From the NCBI GenBank assembly GCA_016787415.1, contig JAEUUT010000110.1, positions 1 through 64,000 of the forward strand: a stretch of DNA of 64,000 nt. Direction: 5' to 3'. The notes beneath the pieces were generated by a model, which was not told the origin of the DNA, made no database searches, and was given only the letters and a program-made list of their open reading frames with translations. The stretch comes from Saprospiraceae bacterium (GTDB lineage Bacteria; Bacteroidota; Bacteroidia; Chitinophagales; Saprospiraceae). Below, piece by piece: positions 60,187 to 64,000 of this stretch (position 1 is its first letter; every line of letters starts with the position of its first letter). Both the position numbers and the translations under genes were made by a program.

Positions 60187-60606
60187 ATGAGACATTACGA
60201 AGTCAATTTCATCGTGGATCCAGTGCTGTCGGGCGATGAAGTAAAGTCGACAGCGGAGCACATCCAAAAGGAACTGAAAGGTTTCGGCGCAACAATTGTT
60301 GCAGTGGATGAGCTGGGCCTGCGCCAACTGGCCTACCAAATTAACAAACGCTCTTCGGGCGTGTACTTCTGCATCGAATTCAGCTGCGATTCGGCTGACT
60401 GGCTGGGCAAATTCGAATTGAACCTGAAACGCAACGAGCGCCTGCTTCGTTTCCTGACGGTTAAACTCGACAAGTACGGTATCAAATACAACGACGACAA
60501 ACGCAACGGTCGTATTGGCGCTAAAAAACGCAAGGAAGCCGCTGAGGCTGCTGAAGCTGCCGCCGCCGCCGTGAGCGCTCCCGGAGTTGTTGATCTGGAC
60601 GCGTAA
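60187..60606 (+). CDS. rpsF: 30S ribosomal protein S6
   Basis: 139 residues. MRHYEVNFIVDPVLSGDEVK at the start, then QLAYQINKRSSGVYFCIEFS and LKRNERLLRFLTVKLDKYG, the S6 ferredoxin-like fold. It has a C-terminal Ala-rich extension (KKRKEAAEAAEAAAAAVSAP) beyond the roughly 100-residue core. First gene of the rpsF-rpsR-rplI operon; S6 binds S18 in the platform of the 30S subunit. Confidence 0.96.
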   Translation: MRHYEVNFIVDPVLSGDEVKSTAEHIQKELKGFGATIVAVDELGLRQLAYQINKRSSGVYFCIEFSCDSADWLGKFELNLKRNERLLRFLTVKLDKYGIKYNDDKRNGRIGAKKRKEAAEAAEAAAAAVSAPGVVDLDA

Positions 60607-60649
60607 CCGATTCCCACCCATTTGTCTAACGCACTAATTAGTATATACT

Positions 60650-60919
60650 ATGGCTGCTACAAGAGAAGATGTAAAGTTTCTCAGCAATCCTAAAATCGGA
60701 CTGCGTCGCAAAAAATACTGCCGCTTCCGTAAATTCGGTATCAAATACATCGACTATAAAGATGCCGATTTTCTCCTCCAGTTCATCAATGAGCAAGGCA
60801 AACTGCTGCCGCGCCGTATCACAGGCAACAGCCTGAAATACCAGCGCCGTGTGGCTACTGCCGTAAAGCGCGCCCGTGTACTGGGCATGCTGCCATTCGT
60901 GGCCGACCTGATGAAATAA
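60650..60919 (+). CDS. rpsR: 30S ribosomal protein S18
   Basis: 89 residues. Core: [20 protein letters not shown], then [20 protein letters not shown] and [20 protein letters not shown], which is the conserved S18 signature. Partner of S6. Gap to rpsF 43 bp. The usual N-terminal Cys-rich zinc motif of some S18 types is absent. Confidence 0.96.
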   Translation: MAATREDVKFLSNPKIGLRRKKYCRFRKFGIKYIDYKDADFLLQFINEQGKLLPRRITGNSLKYQRRVATAVKRARVLGMLPFVADLMK

Positions 60920-60977
60920 ATCTGGTACGGGGCATGCTCCGCACCGCACACTTAAAACGCATTACAATTTCACAGCA

Positions 60978-61427
60978 ATGAATATCATTCTGCTCGAACA
61001 TATCGAAAAGGTAGGCGCCAAACACGATGTCGTAAAAGTAAAAGACGGCTACGGACGCAACTACCTGATCCCGAAAGGTCTGGCAATTGTGGCCAACAAG
61101 CCCAACCTTGCCCGCCTGGAAGGCCTGAAAAAACAGGCTGCCAAAAAAGAGGGCGCCATTATCGCTGCCTTCAAAGAAGTGGCTGCCAAACTGGCTGGCG
61201 CCAAACTCAGCATCCCTGCCAAAGCCGGCGAAAGCGGCCGCCTGTTCGGCTCCGTTTCTGCTCAAAACATTTCGGCTGCACTGAAAGAACTGGGTATTGA
61301 TGCCGACAAACGCATCATCGAAATGCCGGAAGAGGTGAAAGAACTGGGTTCGTACACGGCTACCGTGAAGTTCCACCCGGAAGTACACCAGGACGTAGCA
61401 TTCGACGTGGTGGCTGAAGAAGCATAA
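60978..61427 (+). CDS. rplI: 50S ribosomal protein L9
   Basis: 149 residues. NIILLEHIEKVGAKHDVVKV, then DGYGRNYLIPKGLAIVANKP, the N-terminal L9 signature; a central helix with GLKKQAAKKEGAIIAAFKEV; and a C-terminal domain with GRLFGSVSAQNISAALKELG. It binds 23S rRNA near the L1 stalk. Last gene of the operon, with a terminator at 61467. Confidence 0.96.
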   Translation: MNIILLEHIEKVGAKHDVVKVKDGYGRNYLIPKGLAIVANKPNLARLEGLKKQAAKKEGAIIAAFKEVAAKLAGAKLSIPAKAGESGRLFGSVSAQNISAALKELGIDADKRIIEMPEEVKELGSYTATVKFHPEVHQDVAFDVVAEEA

Positions 61428-61466
61428 CTTTTCCGCCACGCCCTACGTGGCCAAAGCATAACGAAA

Positions 61467-61504
61467 AGCAAAACCCGCTGTATGGTGGGTTTTGCTTTTT
61501 TTTA
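61467..61504 (+). terminator. Terminator of the rpsF-rpsR-rplI operon
   Basis: Stem AGCAAAACCC (61467-61476) and GGGTTTTGCT (61487-61496) with a 10-nt loop and a run of nine T. It starts 40 bp after the rplI stop. Confidence 0.95.
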
Positions 61505-61531
61505 TGTGCGAATTTTGCATGTGCGTGTTTT

Positions 61532-61725
61532 TAGGTGTTTTGGTGTTTTGGTGTTTTGGTGTTTTGGAGGGCTCCGCTCTTGGCATCAGAAGTGAAGGGG
61601 TTCGCCTCATTTCAAATGCCTTGATCAAAGTATCAGGTCACAGTACAGTATCAGATAACACCAACCCCAAGAGCAACGCACCACCAAAACACTAAAACAC
61701 CAAAACACCAAAACACCTGAACACC
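61532..61725. repeat. Inverted GTTTTGGT / ACCAAAAC arrays
   Basis: Left: four GTGTTTTG words of 8 bp (61532-61567). Right: CCACCAAAACACTAAAAC-type words (61681-61725). An inner dyad GCTCTTGG/CCAAGAGC lies about 61575 and 61668. The interior of about 110 bp has no gene. It lies between two same-strand genes, after the operon terminator. Confidence 0.85.
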
Positions 61726-61747
61726 TCTCATTCTCGATTAAGATGCA

Positions 61748-63019
61748 ATGAACAACAACATCATACGCCGCGTCATTGTCCTTGGCGCCATTTCCATCCT
61801 GAGCCTGCTTACCGTGCAAACCTACTGGGTATTGCGCACCTGGGATATTCAGGAGCGGGAGTTCAACCGCAAGGTGAGCCAGGCTATGCTGGATGCCGCC
61901 ATCGACCTGGGTAAACTCAACGATTTTACCCTGCCTGCTAACAACTTCGTACGACAGTTGTCGTCGAATTACTGGGTCGTGAACATTGAAAACATGTTTC
62001 AGGCCGACGACCTGGAATATAGCCTGGCCAAGGCATTTCAGGCCCAAAACCTGAAAGAAGATTACAAATATGGCATTTTCGACTGCTCCAGCGACCAGAT
62101 GGTGAGTGGCAAGTTCATTAAATACTCCGCTTCGGCAGAGCCGCTGGCAGAACCTCTGCAAAAGCACTACGACTCCGATTTTATCTATTATTTTGGTGTA
62201 GAATTCCCACACAAAAATTCCAACATCCTCACCAATATGTGGATCGTGATTTTCTTCACCGGGCTCATGCTCATCACGGTCGCTTTTTTTATCTACACCA
62301 TGATCGTTATCCTGCGCCAGAAACAACTGTCGGAGTTGCAGCGGGATTTCATCAATAACATGACCCACGAGTTTAAGACGCCTATTTCCACGATCAATAT
62401 TTCTACCGACGTTTTTCTGCAAAATGAAAAAGTGAAGGAAGATCAGCGCCTCAATCGCTACTCCGGCATTATCAAGGAGCAGGTGCTTCGACTCAATACC
62501 CAGGTGGAAAAAGTGCTGCAACTCGCCAAAATCGAACGCGACAACATTGAACTTCATGTGGAAGACGTGAATCTAGCCGAACTCATCAACAGCATTTCGC
62601 CCTCCATAGAACTCAAGGTAAACGACAAAAAAGGCGTGCTGCACCTCGACCTCCATGCTGCCAATCCGGTGGTACGTGCCGATCGGCTGCACCTCACCAA
62701 TATCCTGCATAATCTCATCGATAATGCCGTAAAATATTCCCGTGAAACGCCGGATATCCACATCCGCCTGTTCAATGAAGGCAACAGCCTGGCGCTTAGT
62801 GTGCAGGACAACGGTATCGGCATTCCGAAGGAGCATCAGAAACACGTGTTCGACAAATTTTACCGCGTGCCTACGGGCAATGTCCACAACGTGAAAGGGT
62901 TCGGGCTGGGGCTTTTCTATGTAAAAACCATGTGCAAGGAGCATAAATGGAAACTCGACCTGCATAGCGAACCTAACAAAGGCACTACCATCACCATCCG
63001 AATGCCGCAAGCAAAATGA
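61748..63019 (+). CDS. Sensor histidine kinase
   Basis: 423 residues. Membrane helix about 7-27 (RRVIVLGAISILSLLTVQTY), a periplasmic sensor of about 135 residues, a second helix about 163-185 (MWIVIFFTGLMLITVAFFIY), then HisKA with LQRDFINNMTHEFKTPISTI (phospho-acceptor His in MTHEFKTP) and an ATPase domain: N box LHNLIDNAVKYSRE, G1 VQDNGIGIPKEHQ, G2 GFGLGLFYVKTM. The sensor matches no family known to me. No response regulator is in the window. The stop overlaps the aroB start by 4 bp (ATGA). Confidence 0.93.
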   Translation: MNNNIIRRVIVLGAISILSLLTVQTYWVLRTWDIQEREFNRKVSQAMLDAAIDLGKLNDFTLPANNFVRQLSSNYWVVNIENMFQADDLEYSLAKAFQAQNLKEDYKYGIFDCSSDQMVSGKFIKYSASAEPLAEPLQKHYDSDFIYYFGVEFPHKNSNILTNMWIVIFFTGLMLITVAFFIYTMIVILRQKQLSELQRDFINNMTHEFKTPISTINISTDVFLQNEKVKEDQRLNRYSGIIKEQVLRLNTQVEKVLQLAKIERDNIELHVEDVNLAELINSISPSIELKVNDKKGVLHLDLHAANPVVRADRLHLTNILHNLIDNAVKYSRETPDIHIRLFNEGNSLALSVQDNGIGIPKEHQKHVFDKFYRVPTGNVHNVKGFGLGLFYVKTMCKEHKWKLDLHSEPNKGTTITIRMPQAK

Positions 63020-64000
63020 CCACCGTTTTTCAGCCCGGAAACCAGTATCCTGTTCTGCTGGGACCACTGGCCGACACCTTCCCGCAATGGATGGCTCAGC
63101 GCAACCCTTCGGGCGTTTTGCTGCTGACGGATAGCAATACCCGAAAACACTGTCTGCCGGCTTTCCTGCAAGCAAGCGGCCTGCCTTCGGATACGCCCGT
63201 TGTGGAAATTCCGGCAGGTGAAACGCACAAACACCTGGCTACCTGCACGGCCATTTGGGAGCAGATGCTAACAGCCCGGCTCGACCGGCACGCGCTGGTA
63301 ATCAACCTCGGCGGCGGTGTGATCGGCGACATGGGCGGATTCTGTGCCGCTACCTGGAAACGCGGCGTTGACTTTGTGCAGGTGCCAACCACCCTGCTTT
63401 CTATGACGGATGCTGCCATCGGCGGCAAACTGGGCATCGATTTTCAGCAGGTGAAAAATACGATCGGCGTGTTCCGAAACCCCGGCGCTGTGTTCGTCGA
63501 CCCCGTTTTTCTGCAAACCCTGCCCGAACGCGAACTGCGCAGCGGTTTTGCCGAAGTGATCAAACATGCCCTCATCGGCTCGGTCGAACTCTGGGAAACA
63601 ATCTGCCACTTCAGCCCAACACACCTACAAGCCTGCTCTTATGAGGACTGGCATCATATACTACGCCTGTCCATCGACGTCAAAGTGCAGGTGGTAACCG
63701 AAGATCCGCATGAAAAAGGCATTCGTATGCTGCTCAACTACGGCCATACCATCGGCCATGCGCTGGAAAGTTATTTTCTGGAAACCGAGCACCCACTGAC
63801 GCACGGCGAAGCCATCGCCATCGGTATGCTCACAGAAAGTTGGATACAGCAGCAGCAATTGGGTAAAATCGTGCCGGAAGAATGGAAGGCGCTATTGCTG
63901 CGCATTTTTCCGCACCAGAAAATCCCAGCCGGCATTGTTCCGGAAATATGGCAAACCATGTTGCAGGATAAAAAGAACAAAGCAGGGAGCGTACGCATGT
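63016..64000 (+). CDS. aroB: 3-dehydroquinate synthase, truncated at the window edge
   Basis: The first 328 codons from ATG 63016 are present; the end lies outside. It converts DAHP to 3-dehydroquinate in the shikimate pathway, using NAD and zinc. Seen: NLGGGVIGDMGGFCAATWKR, QVPTTLLSMTDAAIGGKLGI, SGFAEVIKHALIGS (zinc-binding Glu) and LLNYGHTIGHALES (zinc-binding His). It overlaps the histidine kinase gene by 4 bp, so the two are translationally coupled, an unusual pairing. Confidence 0.95.
   Translation, partial: MTTVFQPGNQYPVLLGPLADTFPQWMAQRNPSGVLLLTDSNTRKHCLPAFLQASGLPSDTPVVEIPAGETHKHLATCTAIWEQMLTARLDRHALVINLGGGVIGDMGGFCAATWKRGVDFVQVPTTLLSMTDAAIGGKLGIDFQQVKNTIGVFRNPGAVFVDPVFLQTLPERELRSGFAEVIKHALIGSVELWETICHFSPTHLQACSYEDWHHILRLSIDVKVQVVTEDPHEKGIRMLLNYGHTIGHALESYFLETEHPLTHGEAIAIGMLTESWIQQQQLGKIVPEEWKALLLRIFPHQKIPAGIVPEIWQTMLQDKKNKAGSVRM

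Overview
The window is 64 kb of a Bacteroidota chromosome, most likely class Saprospiria (Haliscomenobacter/Lewinella-like). The lineage call rests on four things: lineage-typical families (DUF4290, DUF4270, DUF6029, GYDIA-type GHMP kinase, Omp28, RicT/PSP1 with a basic tail); two proteins with type IX secretion (T9SS) C-terminal sorting domains; the Bacteroidota promoter form (TTG/TTTG, 17-20 bp, TAnnTTTG or TAnnTTCG) before many genes; and no clear Shine-Dalgarno sites. Genus is not resolved. No tRNA, rRNA, CRISPR array, transposase or prophage was seen.

Layout. 1-7.9 kb: end of a TonB-receptor-like gene, two thioredoxin-fold proteins, then a minus-strand group (DUF4290, glmS, DUF4270 lipoprotein, short GT5 glycogen-synthase-like protein) and folA. 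8-18.3 kb: holB, a small membrane protein, ricT, a blaI/M56 sensor pair with twin operators, kmo, a beta-helix protein and an HTH plus PLD-like protein. 18.4-26.6 kb: a small secreted protein behind tandem operators and a structured leader, a glycosyltransferase and a 2115-residue T9SS adhesin. 27-36.6 kb: ftcD, a GH57/DUF3536 protein, yceI, an MFS transporter and polA. 36.7-40.9 kb: an AT-rich SIR2-TPR gene (probable defence NADase), a GHMP kinase and truA. 41-48.5 kb: Omp28 lipoprotein, DUF6029 protein, aldose epimerase, a second T9SS protein, a CBS protein and an aminotransferase. 48.9-64 kb: rpsA, an outer-membrane receptor, an RluA synthase, a small membrane protein with an EamA transporter, hemA, glgP, rpsF-rpsR-rplI, and a histidine kinase overlapping aroB.

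Most genes are housekeeping. The strongest unexplained signal lies between them: more than twenty gene junctions, mostly 3' ends, carry low-complexity composite repeats. Many are built from degenerate 7-bp words (GAGAGGT, AGTCCTG, GTTATCA, TTGCCTC, ACTGACG and others). The words are usually arranged as long inverted repeats with arms of 20-57 bp, and they abut or encode the stop codons of neighbouring genes. At least three families recur with conserved inner cores.

Other points of interest are the mosaic SIR2-TPR gene, the leader at 18.5-18.7 kb closed by an 11-bp helix, and tandem TTTACGTAAA operators ahead of it.
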